A stretch of 64,000 bases of DNA from Ruixingdingia sedimenti (GCF_031432425.1 NZ_JAVKPH010000013.1:1-64000); one strand, 5' to 3'. Shown: positions 25,140 to 33,620, counted from the first letter of the stretch. Numbers and translations: made by a program. The notes: generated from the sequence alone by a model not told the origin.

Positions 25140-26415
25140 CCGCGCCCTCCGCCGTGAAAACCCGGGCTCCGGCGACCCATGTGCCGATCACCCGGCCTTC
25201 CATCCGCGCGCCATCGAAGGGGGTGTTCTTCGATTTCGACCGCAGCGCGAAACGGTCCAGCACGAAGGGCGCGTCGGGGTCGAACAGCACCAGATCGGCC
25301 GGCGCCCCCGCCGACAGCCGCCCCCCCGGCAGCCCGAACCGCCGCGCAGGGTTCAGCGCCATGGCCCGGAACAGCCCCGGCAGGTCGAGCGCCCCGGCAT
25401 GGTAAAGCCGCAGCGCCGCGGGCAGCAGCGTTTCCAGCGCCACGGCGCCCGCCGCCGCCTCTTCGAACGGCAGGCGTTTGGATTCCTCGTCCTGCGGGGT
25501 GTGCATGGAGCAGAGGATGTCGATCAGCCCGGAGGCCAGCGCCTCGACCATCGCGAGCCGGTCGTCTTCGGACCGCAGCGGCGGGCGCAGCTTGAAGAAG
25601 GTGCGATAGTCGCCCACGTCGAATTCGTTCAGCGTGACATGGTGGACGGAAATCCCCGCCGTCACGTCGAGTCCGTTGCGTTTCGCCCGTTCCAGCGCGG
25701 GCAGGGTGCGGGCGGTGGTGATCTGGTCGGCGTGGTAGCGCGCGCCCGTCATCTCGACCAGCGCCATGTCGCGGTCGAAGCCCATGCGTTCGGCCATGGG
25801 CGACACGCCCGGCAGGCCGCGCAGGGACGCGAACTTGCCGCTGGTCGCCGCCGCGCCCGCCGACAGGCCGGGATCCTGCGGATGGCCGATCACCAGCGCG
25901 CCAAGACTGCGGGCATAGGACAGGCAGCGCGACAGCACCTTGGTATCTGTCACCACATGGTCGCAATCGGTGAAGGCCACCGCGCCCGCATCCAGCAGAA
26001 AGCCGATTTCCGTCATCTCGCGCCCCTGCCGGCCCTTGGTCAGGGCGGCCATGTGGCGGATGTTGACGGGGCTTGCCGCCTGCGCGCGGCGGGTGACGAA
26101 TTCCAGCGTTTCGGGGCTGTCGATGGCGGGCAGCGTGTCGGGGCGGGTGACGATGGTGGTGACGCCCCCGGCGGCGGCCGCCAGCCCGGCGGAGCGGAAG
26201 GATTCGCGGTGCCGCTCGCCCGGTTCGCCCACCTTGACGCCGATGTCGACGATGCCGGGCGCAAGGCAGCGCCCGCCGCAGTCGATGACCTGCGCCCCTT
26301 CCGGCGCCGCCCCGTCGCGCGCACCGATGCGGCCCCCGGCCACGGTCAGCGTGCCGGGCGCGTCGGTGCCGGTTTCCGGGCAGATCAGCCGCGCATTGGT
26401 GAAATGAAGCGTCAT
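25132..26415 (-). CDS. pyrX: Dihydroorotase-like protein lacking metal ligands (PyrX/PyrC' type)
   Basis: 427 residues, a class I dihydroorotase in length and fold (TKGRQGREMTEIGFLLDAGA, PLRSEDDRLAMVEALASGLI). The metal-binding residues are gone, however. The DxHxH motif reads DIGVKVGEPGE (about residues 60-70); the later His of the HxxH pair appears as Gln in YHADQITT; and the Asp of the DHAPH segment is Met in CSMHTPQD. Non-catalytic dihydroorotase homologues (PyrC'/PyrX) are known in pseudomonads, where they are needed for assembly of aspartate transcarbamoylase. Location two genes after pyrB supports that role here. Alignment is by eye. Confidence 0.85.
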   Translation of the reverse strand: MTLHFTNARLICPETGTDAPGTLTVAGGRIGARDGAAPEGAQVIDCGGRCLAPGIVDIGVKVGEPGERHRESFRSAGLAAAAGGVTTIVTRPDTLPAIDSPETLEFVTRRAQAASPVNIRHMAALTKGRQGREMTEIGFLLDAGAVAFTDCDHVVTDTKVLSRCLSYARSLGALVIGHPQDPGLSAGAAATSGKFASLRGLPGVSPMAERMGFDRDMALVEMTGARYHADQITTARTLPALERAKRNGLDVTAGISVHHVTLNEFDVGDYRTFFKLRPPLRSEDDRLAMVEALASGLIDILCSMHTPQDEESKRLPFEEAAAGAVALETLLPAALRLYHAGALDLPGLFRAMALNPARRFGLPGGRLSAGAPADLVLFDPDAPFVLDRFALRSKSKNTPFDGARMEGRVIGTWVAGARVFTAEGADA

Positions 26416-26903
26416 GCCGCCCCCCTCTGGATGTCGCGCATCAGGCCGATCACCCGGCGCCCGTCGTGAATGCCCTCGAACCCGATGCGGGTGGTGGTCT
26501 CGGTGCCCTTGGCGCCGCGCTTCGCCTCGGTGGCGAACAGCACGGTCTGGGGGGCGCTGCCGATCAGATCCAGCACCGAATCGGGGCGGATGTCCCAGAA
26601 CCGCAGCGCCCGGCCCCGGAATGGCGTGTTGGAGGCGATGAAGGCCCGCCGGTTCGACAGCGAATAGAAACTGTGCCGCCGCCGCCACCACGACCCGACC
26701 GGACGGGCGGCCATCAGGCCGATGCCGGCGGAAAAATGGATCAGCCCGAACATCCAGAACACCGCGAAACCGGAAAAGAACAGCCCGAAAAGGCCCGCGA
26801 CGGCATCGGCCCGGTGCAGGCGGAACCGCCCGTCCGGGCGGCCCTGCCACAGGATCACCTCGCCCTCTTCCAGAATGCCTTCCCAGCCGGTGGCGGTGCC
26901 CAT
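26412..26903 (-). CDS. Membrane protein with bacterial PH-like domain, pyr operon
   Basis: 163 residues. It opens with ILEEGEVILWQGRPD, the usual start of short bacterial PH-domain (bPH2/YdbS-like) proteins, followed by two membrane segments (about 33-75) and a C-terminal beta-rich part (SLSNRRAFIASNTPFRG). Homologues in this position are often labelled as carbamoyltransferase-associated, but no enzymatic motif is present. The stop overlaps the pyrX start (ATGA) and the start lies 2 bases after the 44-residue gene. Role unknown; possibly membrane anchoring or assembly of the pyr enzymes. Confidence 0.8.
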   Translation of the reverse strand: MGTATGWEGILEEGEVILWQGRPDGRFRLHRADAVAGLFGLFFSGFAVFWMFGLIHFSAGIGLMAARPVGSWWRRRHSFYSLSNRRAFIASNTPFRGRALRFWDIRPDSVLDLIGSAPQTVLFATEAKRGAKGTETTTRIGFEGIHDGRRVIGLMRDIQRGAA

Positions 26904-26905
26904 CG

Positions 26906-27040
26906 CTAGCCCCCGATCAGCACGAAAGCCACCGTCAGCCCGGCCAGAACCGCCAGAACGGCGGTTGCCACCATGCCCGACATGGCGGCGTCCGACCGGC
27001 GCTTGCGGGGCGGGCGGGGGGGATCATCCGGCTCAGGCAT
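26906..27040 (-). CDS. 44-residue single-span membrane protein in pyr operon
   Basis: The minus strand encodes a 44-residue peptide: a Pro/Arg/Lys-rich N-terminus (PEPDDPPRPPRKRRSD) and one membrane helix (MVATAVLAVLAGLTVAFVLI). Its ATG overlaps the pyrB stop by 8 bases, with the same junction sequence (TCAGGCAT on the plus strand) as between pyrX and plsY. Its stop lies 2 bases before the next gene, so it is well embedded in the operon. Positive residues before the helix predict a cytoplasmic N-terminus. No family recognised. Confidence 0.7.
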   Translation of the reverse strand: MPEPDDPPRPPRKRRSDAAMSGMVATAVLAVLAGLTVAFVLIGG

Positions 27041-27998
27041 GGGCCTCGCCCACCGCCGCGCGCCCGCGTTCGGCCCGCAGGTTGCGCGCCAGCAGGTCCA
27101 TGCAGGCCATGCGCACCGCCACGCCCATTTCCACCTGTTCCTGGATGACGGAACGGTTGATGTCGTCGGCGATGGTGCCGTCGATTTCCACGCCCCGGTT
27201 CATCGGCCCGGGGTGCATCACGATGGCGTCGGGTTTCGCCACCGCGAGCTTTTCTGCATCCAGCCCGTAGCGGTGGAAATATTCGCGTTCGGACGGGATG
27301 AAGCCGCCGTCCATCCGCTCGCGCTGCAACCGCAGCATCATGACCACATCCGCACCGTCGAGGCCCCGGCGCATGTCGTCGTAGATCTCGCAGCCGAAAT
27401 CGGCCACGCCCGCGGGCATCAGCGTCGGCGGGCCGATCAGGCGGATGCGGTTTTCCATCTTGCCCAGAAGGATCAGGTTCGACCGCGCCACCCGGCTGTG
27501 CGCGATGTCGCCGCAGATCGCCACCGTCAGCCGCTGGATCCGGCCCTTGGCGCGGCGGATGGTCAGCGCGTCCAGCAGCGCCTGGGTGGGATGTTCGTGC
27601 CGCCCGTCGCCCGCGTTCAGCACCGCGCAGTTGACCTTGGAGGCCAGCAGGTTCACCGCCCCCGAACTGGGATGGCGCACCACCAGCAGGTCGGGGTGCA
27701 TCGCGTTCAGCGTCAGCGCGGTGTCGATCAGGGTCTCGCCCTTCTTCACGCTCGACTGCGCCACGGCCATGTTCATCACATCGGCGCCGAGCCGCTTGCC
27801 CGCCAGTTCGAAACTCGCCTGCGTGCGGGTGGAGTTCTCGAAGAACATGTTGATCTGGGTCATCCCAGCCAGCGCATCTGTACGTTTGACCGTGCGGCGG
27901 TTGAGGTCGACATAGCTGTCGGCCAGGTCGAGGATGGTGCGGATTTCCGCGGGCGAAAGCTGTTCTATCCCGAGAAGATGGCGCGCGCGGAAGGACAT
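27033..27998 (-). CDS. pyrB: Aspartate carbamoyltransferase catalytic chain
   Basis: 321 residues, of the length of bacterial PyrB. Carbamoyl-phosphate-binding FFENSTRTQASFE (about 52-64) and HPTQALLDALTIRR (about 186-199) are intact. It makes N-carbamoyl-aspartate in pyrimidine synthesis. It heads the operon pyrB, small membrane protein, bPH protein, pyrX, plsY. No pyrI-type regulatory chain is present, which agrees with the class of transcarbamoylase that pairs with a dihydroorotase-like subunit. Confidence 0.97.
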   Translation of the reverse strand: MSFRARHLLGIEQLSPAEIRTILDLADSYVDLNRRTVKRTDALAGMTQINMFFENSTRTQASFELAGKRLGADVMNMAVAQSSVKKGETLIDTALTLNAMHPDLLVVRHPSSGAVNLLASKVNCAVLNAGDGRHEHPTQALLDALTIRRAKGRIQRLTVAICGDIAHSRVARSNLILLGKMENRIRLIGPPTLMPAGVADFGCEIYDDMRRGLDGADVVMMLRLQRERMDGGFIPSEREYFHRYGLDAEKLAVAKPDAIVMHPGPMNRGVEIDGTIADDINRSVIQEQVEMGVAVRMACMDLLARNLRAERGRAAVGEAHA

Positions 27999-28119
27999 GG
28001 CCTGCTCCGGTCTGGTGATGCGGCGGTTATAGAAAGCGGCAGGCGGGGCGACAAGCGGGTTTACCGGACGGGCGGGCGCGATGCCTTTCTGCCCGCCGTT
28101 GGCCGGGTGGAAAGCTGCG

Positions 28120-28206
28120 CGCGCCGCGCGGGAGTATTTATGGAAAGGTGAAGCTATAGGGTGCGCCCCTCATCACTTTCTGTCCCCAAATATCCCCGCC
28201 GGAGGC
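28120..28206. repeat. Structured intergenic repeat, family B, copy 3
   Basis: The left arm GCGGGAGTATTTATGGAAAG (28128-28147) faces the right arm containing CTTTCTGTCCCCAAATATCC (28177-28196), followed by CCGCCGGAGGC. The pairing is imperfect compared with other copies. Unusually, it lies between the divergent pyrB and uracil-DNA glycosylase genes, so it cannot serve as a terminator for either. Confidence 0.75.
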
Positions 28207-28302
28207 CGCCATCCGCGCCGCCGGGCCATCCGCCGGGCGGCAGGCGCGCCCCCGGTCCGCTGCGGGCTTTACCCGCGCGCCTGCGGGGCCTAGCTTGCGG
28301 GC

Positions 28303-29076
28303 ATGAGCCAGATGTTCGACTCGCAGCTGTTGGCGGCCCTGCTGGAATGGCAGGCGGAACTCGGCGCCGACGAGGCGATCGGGGATGCGCCGGTGGACCG
28401 CTATGCGCTGGCCGCGGCGGCGCCGAAACCGGCGGCGTCCGCCCCGGCCCCCGCGCCTGCGGCGCCTGCCGCCGACCCGGTGGTCGATTCGCGCCGGCTT
28501 GCCGCGGGGGCGCCCGATCTGGCGGCGCTGGCAGAGGCGCAGGCGGGATACGAGCATTGCGAGCTGAAACGCGGCGCGCGCAATTTCGTCTTTGCCGATG
28601 GCCGGGCGGGCGCGCGGGTGATGGTCCTGGGCGAGGCGCCGGGGCGGGACGAGGATCTGCAGGGCAAGCCCTTCGTCGGCCGCGCCGGGCAGTTGCTGGA
28701 CCTGATGTTCGCCGCCATCGGCCTGTCGCGCGCCTCGCCGGACATGGAGCGCGCGCTCTATATCTCCAACATCATGCCCTGGCGGCCGCCCGGCAACCGC
28801 GAGCCAGAGGCGGCGGAAATGGCGATGATGATGCCCTTCGTCGAACGCCATGTGGCGCTGGCCGACCCCGAGGTGCTGGTGCTGATGGGCAATACGCCCT
28901 GCGCCGCCGTCCTGGGCAAGCGCGGCATCACCCGGCTCAGGGGCCAGTGGACGCAGGCGTTCGGCAAGCCGGTCCTGCCGATGCTCCACCCGGCCTATCT
29001 GCTGCGCAACCCGGCGGCCAAGCGGCAGGCCTGGGCCGACCTTCTGACCCTTCAGACAAGGCTGCGCGAGACATGA
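28303..29076 (+). CDS. Uracil-DNA glycosylase, family-4-like without full Fe-S ligand set
   Basis: 257 residues. An Ala/Pro-rich N-terminal segment (about 38-60) is followed by a UDG domain with motif A GEAPGRDEDLQGKPFVGRAG (110-129) and motif B MLHPAYLLRNPAAK near the end. Family 4 enzymes excise uracil and carry a 4Fe-4S cluster held by four Cys. Here only Cys86 is seen; the other expected positions appear as Tyr83 (YEHC), Trp160 (MPWRPPGNR) and Met about 176 (MMMPF). The enzyme probably lacks the cluster. Overlaps moaB by 4 bases. Confidence 0.88.
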   Translation: MSQMFDSQLLAALLEWQAELGADEAIGDAPVDRYALAAAAPKPAASAPAPAPAAPAADPVVDSRRLAAGAPDLAALAEAQAGYEHCELKRGARNFVFADGRAGARVMVLGEAPGRDEDLQGKPFVGRAGQLLDLMFAAIGLSRASPDMERALYISNIMPWRPPGNREPEAAEMAMMMPFVERHVALADPEVLVLMGNTPCAAVLGKRGITRLRGQWTQAFGKPVLPMLHPAYLLRNPAAKRQAWADLLTLQTRLRET

Positions 29077-29615
29077 GCCGCATCGACGAGACACTCGACT
29101 TCATCCCCGTCCGCATCGCGGTGCTGACGGTTTCCGACACGCGGACCCCCGCCGACGACCGTTCCGGCGATACGCTGGTGGACCGGCTGACGGGTGCGGG
29201 CCATGTGCTGGCCGCCCGCGCCATCGTGGCTGACGACCGCCCGGCCATCGCCGCGCAGCTGCGGGCCTGGTGCGCCGACCCGGGGGTGGATGTGATCCTG
29301 TCCACCGGCGGCACGGGGCTGACGGGCCGCGACGTGACGGTCGAGGCGCATCGCGACGTCTATGAAAAGGAGATCGAGGCCTTCGCCACCGTCTTCACCA
29401 TGGTCTCGATGCAGAAGATCGGCACCTCGGCGGTGCAAAGCCGGGCGACCGGCGGCGTGGCGCAGGGCACCTACCTTTTTGCCCTGCCGGGCAGCCCCGG
29501 CGCCTGCCGCGACGCCTGGGACGAGATCCTGCGCTGGCAGCTCGACTACCGCCACCGGCCCTGCAATTTCGTCGAGATCATGCCGCGGCTGGAGGAACAC
29601 CGGCAGCGCAAGTAG
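29073..29615 (+). CDS. moaB: Molybdenum cofactor biosynthesis protein B
   Basis: 180 residues. RIAVLTVSDTRTPADDRSGD at the N-terminus and ILSTGGTGLTGRDVTVEA in the middle are the conserved molybdopterin-binding signatures of the MoaB/MogA fold. MoaB adenylylates or binds molybdopterin in cofactor assembly. Its ATG overlaps the glycosylase stop (ATGA), so the two genes are co-translated despite unrelated roles. Length matches E. coli MoaB (about 170). Confidence 0.93.
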   Translation: MSRIDETLDFIPVRIAVLTVSDTRTPADDRSGDTLVDRLTGAGHVLAARAIVADDRPAIAAQLRAWCADPGVDVILSTGGTGLTGRDVTVEAHRDVYEKEIEAFATVFTMVSMQKIGTSAVQSRATGGVAQGTYLFALPGSPGACRDAWDEILRWQLDYRHRPCNFVEIMPRLEEHRQRK

Positions 29616-29623
29616 CGCGGCGG

Positions 29624-30448
29624 TCAGAGCGCCGGGCAGCCGCGGATTTCCACCGCCCGGCCCTGGCCGATCACGGTGATGGTCAGCCGCGACCGGTCGA
29701 GGAAGAACGGCAGCCCGTCGGGGGCGACCATCTCGGAGGTCGCGACCAGCCGCCCGCCCTCGCGCCGGGTCGCGGCCTCGGACACCCAGATGTCGGGGTC
29801 GCCCGGTTCCAGCACCGCGGTTTCCGCCCGGCCCGGCAGGCGAGGCATGTCGATCACGGCGGTGACGCGCAACCCGTCGGCCATCGGTTCTATCCGGCAG
29901 CCGAGCGCCTGCACCCCCGCCTGCCGCGGGCTTTCGGGCGCGGCGTCCAGCGCGGCGCGAATCGCTGGATCCGCCGTGCCGCCGCGCACCGGCAGGTCGG
30001 CGGCGACCGAAACCGTGGCGGGCACGCAGACCGTGTTGCAGACCCCCAGATCGACATTGGCCGTCAGCCGCACCGGCGCGCCCGGATCCCGGGGCAGCAC
30101 CTCGACCGGCAGCACCAGCTGGCGGCTGTAGCCGATGGTCTGCATGCCGTTGAGCCGGAACACCTCGGGCCGGGGCCAGTGCACCTCGACCCCGCGCAGG
30201 TTTTCCGACCCCTGCCAGTCGAATACCGGCGGCACCCCGGCATCGCCCGGCGCGCGCCAGTAGGTCTTCCACCCCGGGGCAAGGTCGATGCGCAGGGCGG
30301 CCATGTGGCGCCCCTCGGCGGTGCGCCAGCCGGGCAGCATCTCGGCGGCCATGATGTCGGACAGGCTCTGCGCCCCGGCCGCGGCGGGCAGGATGCCGAT
30401 GGCGGCGGCGGCCAGATAGGGCAGAAGGCGAGGGGTCCAGTGCTGCAT
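29624..30448 (-). CDS. DsbD N-terminal-domain periplasmic protein
   Basis: 274 residues with a signal peptide (about 1-24, ending AAGAQ). The body resembles the N-terminal thiol-exchange domain of DsbD: APGWKTYWRAPGDAGVPPVF in the first half and DLGVCNTVCVPATVSV, whose C-x3-C pair is the redox centre. The membrane and thioredoxin parts of DsbD are absent, so it is a stand-alone periplasmic relative (ScsB-N/DsbD-alpha-like) found in many alphaproteobacteria. Start MQHWTPR at 30448. Convergent with moaB, with only 8 bases between. Confidence 0.85.
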   Translation of the reverse strand: MQHWTPRLLPYLAAAAIGILPAAAGAQSLSDIMAAEMLPGWRTAEGRHMAALRIDLAPGWKTYWRAPGDAGVPPVFDWQGSENLRGVEVHWPRPEVFRLNGMQTIGYSRQLVLPVEVLPRDPGAPVRLTANVDLGVCNTVCVPATVSVAADLPVRGGTADPAIRAALDAAPESPRQAGVQALGCRIEPMADGLRVTAVIDMPRLPGRAETAVLEPGDPDIWVSEAATRREGGRLVATSEMVAPDGLPFFLDRSRLTITVIGQGRAVEIRGCPAL

Positions 30449-30593
30449 GCCGCGACAATAAGCGCCCGCCCCGGCTTGGAAAGTCACAAAACGGCGAAGT
30501 CAAAATTCCGGGATCGGAGTGTGACATGCGCTTGCGCCGCCCGCCCGCGGGGGACAGGGTGGGCTATTGGCCTGCGCGGGGAGGGATTCGATC

Positions 30594-31148
30594 ATGGATT
30601 TGAACGGCAAGCTCCTGATCGCGATGCCCGCCATGGGCGACCCGAGGTTCGAGCGCGCCGTGGTGTTCATGTGCAGCCATTCGCCCGAGGGTGCGATGGG
30701 GCTGATCGTGAACAAGCCGCGCCCGGACATCAAGTTCCAGGCCCTTCTGGCGCAGGTCGGCATCCGCCACAGTACCGGCGGGCGCGGCGTGGGCGTGCAT
30801 TACGGCGGCCCGGTGGAACCGGGACGGGGCTTCGTGCTGCACAGCGACGACTACAGCACCGGCAAGACCACGATGCAGGTGGCCGGGGGCTATGGCATGA
30901 CCGCGACGGTCGAGGTGCTGGAGGCGCTGGCGCGCGGTGCGGGCCCGGCACGGGCGCTGATGGCGCTCGGCTATGCGGGGTGGGGCCCGGGGCAGGTGGA
31001 AGCGGAAATCCTGCGCAACGACTGGCTGACCGCGGATGCGCCGCAGGATCTGGTGTTCTCTGCCGATGACGGCGGCAAGTGGGGTGCGGCGCTGCGGTTG
31101 CTGCGGATCGACCCGCTGACGCTGTCGGCGGCGGCGGGGCGGGCCTGA
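30594..31148 (+). CDS. yqgE: YqgE/AlgH family protein
   Basis: 184 residues. It begins LNGKLLIAMPAMGDPRFERA, then VVFMCSHSPEGAMGLIVNKP, the unmistakable start of the UPF0301/YqgE-AlgH family, and ends with the usual ALRLLRIDP. The fold is known but the molecular role is not; AlgH was named for an effect on alginate genes in Pseudomonas. GGGAGGGA precedes the ATG. It is followed by a dense family B repeat block. Confidence 0.95.
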   Translation: MDLNGKLLIAMPAMGDPRFERAVVFMCSHSPEGAMGLIVNKPRPDIKFQALLAQVGIRHSTGGRGVGVHYGGPVEPGRGFVLHSDDYSTGKTTMQVAGGYGMTATVEVLEALARGAGPARALMALGYAGWGPGQVEAEILRNDWLTADAPQDLVFSADDGGKWGAALRLLRIDPLTLSAAAGRA

Positions 31149-31242
31149 GCGGGGCGGCATCGCCTGCGGAGAGGGCGGCGCCGGGGGCTTCGCGCCCCGC
31201 GCCGGCTGGTTGCTCGAACCAGTGGCGCTATCTGCCGGCGCC

Positions 31243-31430
31243 CCCGCGGGATATTTATGGACAGAAAGTGAAGAGGGAACGCCTCCCGCCCGGCGGCAGC
31301 GCGGGTTTCGGGCGCAGGAGCCTCCGGCGGGGATATTTATGGACAGAAAATGAATACGGTCGCGCTTCGCCCGGCCCCGTTCATTTTCTGTCCATAAATA
31401 TCCCGGGGGTCCGGGGGCTGGCCCCCGGCG
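31243..31430. repeat. Structured intergenic repeat, family B, copies 4a/4b
   Basis: Three repeat arms occur in a row: one at about 31243-31276 (CCGCGGGATATTTATGGACA...), one at 31321-31354 and its inverted partner at 31380-31413. Bases 31331-31354 and 31380-31403 are perfect reverse complements over 24 positions, with a 25-base GC-rich loop. The clearest copy in the window; it gives the core GGATATTTATGGACAGAAAA. It fills the gap between yqgE and the convergent sua5 gene. Confidence 0.9.
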
Positions 31431-31444
31431 CTGTCCCGGACGCA

Positions 31445-32419
31445 TCACTGCGGCAGGGTATCGCCCATGGGCCGGGGGGCGGCGGCGCGGCGCAGGCGGT
31501 CGTTGATCGCGCGGCCGAGGCCGGTTTCGGGGATGGGCGCAAAGGCGATGCGGCCGCCCGGGCCGGCGCGGCGGTCGGCCTCGCGCAGCAGGTGGAAAAG
31601 GGCGGCGGCGGCCTCTGTCAGGTCGCCGGCGGGCGAGAGGTTGAGGTCCGCCGCGCCGGGGCCGAAGCCGATGTAGGTCTCGCCCGGTTCCGCCGCCGCC
31701 GCGTTCAGCCGGACGGCGGCGGCGGGGGCGTAGTGGGATCCCAGTTGCCCGGGGGCAGAGGGGCGCGCGGGGTCGGCCTGTTGGTGCAGGGGGCGGCGCA
31801 GCAGCGCCTCGACGGCCTCCGCCGGCACGCCGCCGGGGCGCAGCAGCGCCGGGCCCTCGGGGCCCAGCCCGAGGATGGTCGATTCCACCCCCACCGCGCA
31901 GGGGCCGCCGTCGATCACCGCGGCGATACGGCCCGCGAGCCCCGCCAGCACGTGATCCGCCCGCGTCGGGCTGACCCGGCCCGAAGGGTTGGCCGAGGGC
32001 GCGGCGAGCGGCCCGCCGAAGGCGCGCAGCAGCGCCTGGGCCACCGGATGCGCCGGCACCCGCACCGCCACGGTATCGAGCCCCGCCGTCACCAGATCCG
32101 ACAGCCCCGCGCCGGGCGCCAGCGGCAGCACCAGCGTCAGCGGCCCGGGCCAGAAGGCGGCGGCCAGCCGTTCGGCCTCTGCCCCCATCCGCGCGATGGC
32201 GCGGGCGGCGGCCAGATCGGGCACATGGGCGATCAGGGGGTTGAACCGGGGCCGCGCCTTGGCGGCAAAGATCGCCGCCACCGCCCGGTCCGACCGCGCG
32301 TCGCCGCCGAGGCCATAGACCGTTTCGGTCGGAAAGGCGACGAGCGCGCCGTCGCGCAGCAGGGCGGCGGCGCGGGCGATCCCGGCGGTATCGGGGGAAA
32401 GGGTCAGGGTATCGGGCAT
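31445..32419 (-). CDS. sua5: L-threonylcarbamoyladenylate synthase (Sua5 type)
   Basis: 324 residues: an N-terminal YrdC domain (ALVAFPTETVYGLGGDARSD, KARPRFNPLIAHV, GPLAAPSANPSGRVSPT, VESTIL) plus the C-terminal Sua5 extension, joined by the linker with GQLGSHYAPAA. It makes threonylcarbamoyl-AMP from threonine, bicarbonate and ATP, for the t6A37 modification of tRNAs reading ANN codons. Start MPDTLTL at 32419. Divergent from the metallo-hydrolase gene with 160 bases between. Confidence 0.94.
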   Translation of the reverse strand: MPDTLTLSPDTAGIARAAALLRDGALVAFPTETVYGLGGDARSDRAVAAIFAAKARPRFNPLIAHVPDLAAARAIARMGAEAERLAAAFWPGPLTLVLPLAPGAGLSDLVTAGLDTVAVRVPAHPVAQALLRAFGGPLAAPSANPSGRVSPTRADHVLAGLAGRIAAVIDGGPCAVGVESTILGLGPEGPALLRPGGVPAEAVEALLRRPLHQQADPARPSAPGQLGSHYAPAAAVRLNAAAAEPGETYIGFGPGAADLNLSPAGDLTEAAAALFHLLREADRRAGPGGRIAFAPIPETGLGRAINDRLRRAAAPRPMGDTLPQ

Positions 32420-32579
32420 GCTTGACGCAGGGGGATGATTGTGATCGTAACGGCACGACCTTGACCCTGCTGATACCGGCGCGCCCCGCGAATGCCAAGC
32501 CGTGCCGGCGGAGAAAGCCCATGACCCCGACCGCCCGCAGCCCGGCGCATGCCCCCGCGGCCCGATGGATGGGACAGTG

Positions 32580-33620
32580 ATGCAGATCCGCTTTCCCTTC
32601 GCCGCGCCGCCCGCCCCCGGCACCATGACCGAGATCGCCGAGGGCGTGCTGTGGGGCCGCGTGCCTTTGCCGATCCGGCTCGACCATGTGAACGTCTATG
32701 CGCTGGACGATGGCGACGGCTGGACCGTGGTGGACACCGGGTTCGACGACACGCTCGGCCAGCAGGCATGGGCGGCGTTCGAGGCCGGGCCTCTGCGCGG
32801 CCGCCCGGTGCGCCGCGTGGTGGCCACGCATCACCATGTCGACCATATCGGCCGCGCCGGCTGGTTCCAGGCGCGGGGGGCGGAACTCGTCGCCACCCGC
32901 ACCGCATGGCTTTACGCGCGGATGCTGTGGCTCGACCGGGCAGAGGTGCATCCGGCAGAGGCGGTGGCCTTCTGGCGCGGGGCGGGGATGGCGGGGGCGG
33001 CGCTGGACCGGCGGGTGGCCGATCGCCCCTTCAACAGCGCCGATGTCGCCGCACCCCTGCCGCTCGGCTATACCCGCATCGTGGACGGGCAGGTGCTGCG
33101 CATGGGCGGGCGGGACTGGCTGGTGCGCACGGGCGACGGCCATGCCCCCGAACATGCGACGTTCTGGAGCCTGTCGGACGGCCTGATCATCGGGGGCGAT
33201 CAGCTGCTGCCCGGGATTTCGGCCAATATCGGCGTCTATCCGGCCGAACCGGATGCCGATCCCCTGGGGGAATGGCTGGCCGCCTGCCGCCGGTTCCAGC
33301 CGCTGGCGGAGCCTCATCACCTCGTCCTGCCGGGCCACAAGCTGCCCTTCACCGGGCTGACGCTGCGGCTGCGGCAGATGATCGACAACCATCTGCATGC
33401 GCTCGACCGGCTCGAATCGCATCTGGCCGCCCCGCGGCGGGCGGTGGAATGTTTCACCCCCATCTTCGGGCGCGAGATCGAGGGCGGGGCCTATGGCCTC
33501 GCGCTGGCAGAGGCGGTGGCGCATCTCAACCATCTGTGGCGGGCAGGCCGGGCGGTGCGGTGGCGCGACGGGGATGGCGCATGGCTGTGGCGGGCGCAGA
33601 CCGGCGACGTGACGGCGTGA
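32580..33620 (+). CDS. Metallo-beta-lactamase-fold hydrolase
   Basis: 346 residues. The metal-binding HHHVDHIGRAGW (HxHxDH; about residues 84-95) is followed by further ligands in TGDGHAPEH and by LIIGGDQLLPG and LPGHKLPF. After the hydrolase domain come about 80 residues of a probable winged-helix C-terminus seen in LACTB2-like proteins. The substrate is open: thioester, hydroxyacylglutathione or nucleic-acid branches all share these motifs. Start at MQIRFPF (32580); an ATG at 32565 would add MDGTV. Confidence 0.88.
   Translation: MQIRFPFAAPPAPGTMTEIAEGVLWGRVPLPIRLDHVNVYALDDGDGWTVVDTGFDDTLGQQAWAAFEAGPLRGRPVRRVVATHHHVDHIGRAGWFQARGAELVATRTAWLYARMLWLDRAEVHPAEAVAFWRGAGMAGAALDRRVADRPFNSADVAAPLPLGYTRIVDGQVLRMGGRDWLVRTGDGHAPEHATFWSLSDGLIIGGDQLLPGISANIGVYPAEPDADPLGEWLAACRRFQPLAEPHHLVLPGHKLPFTGLTLRLRQMIDNHLHALDRLESHLAAPRRAVECFTPIFGREIEGGAYGLALAEAVAHLNHLWRAGRAVRWRDGDGAWLWRAQTGDVTA

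Noticed and set aside
12295..31430. CRISPR array
   Set aside because: Repeats are few, inverted, widely dispersed and without regular spacers; no cas gene is present.
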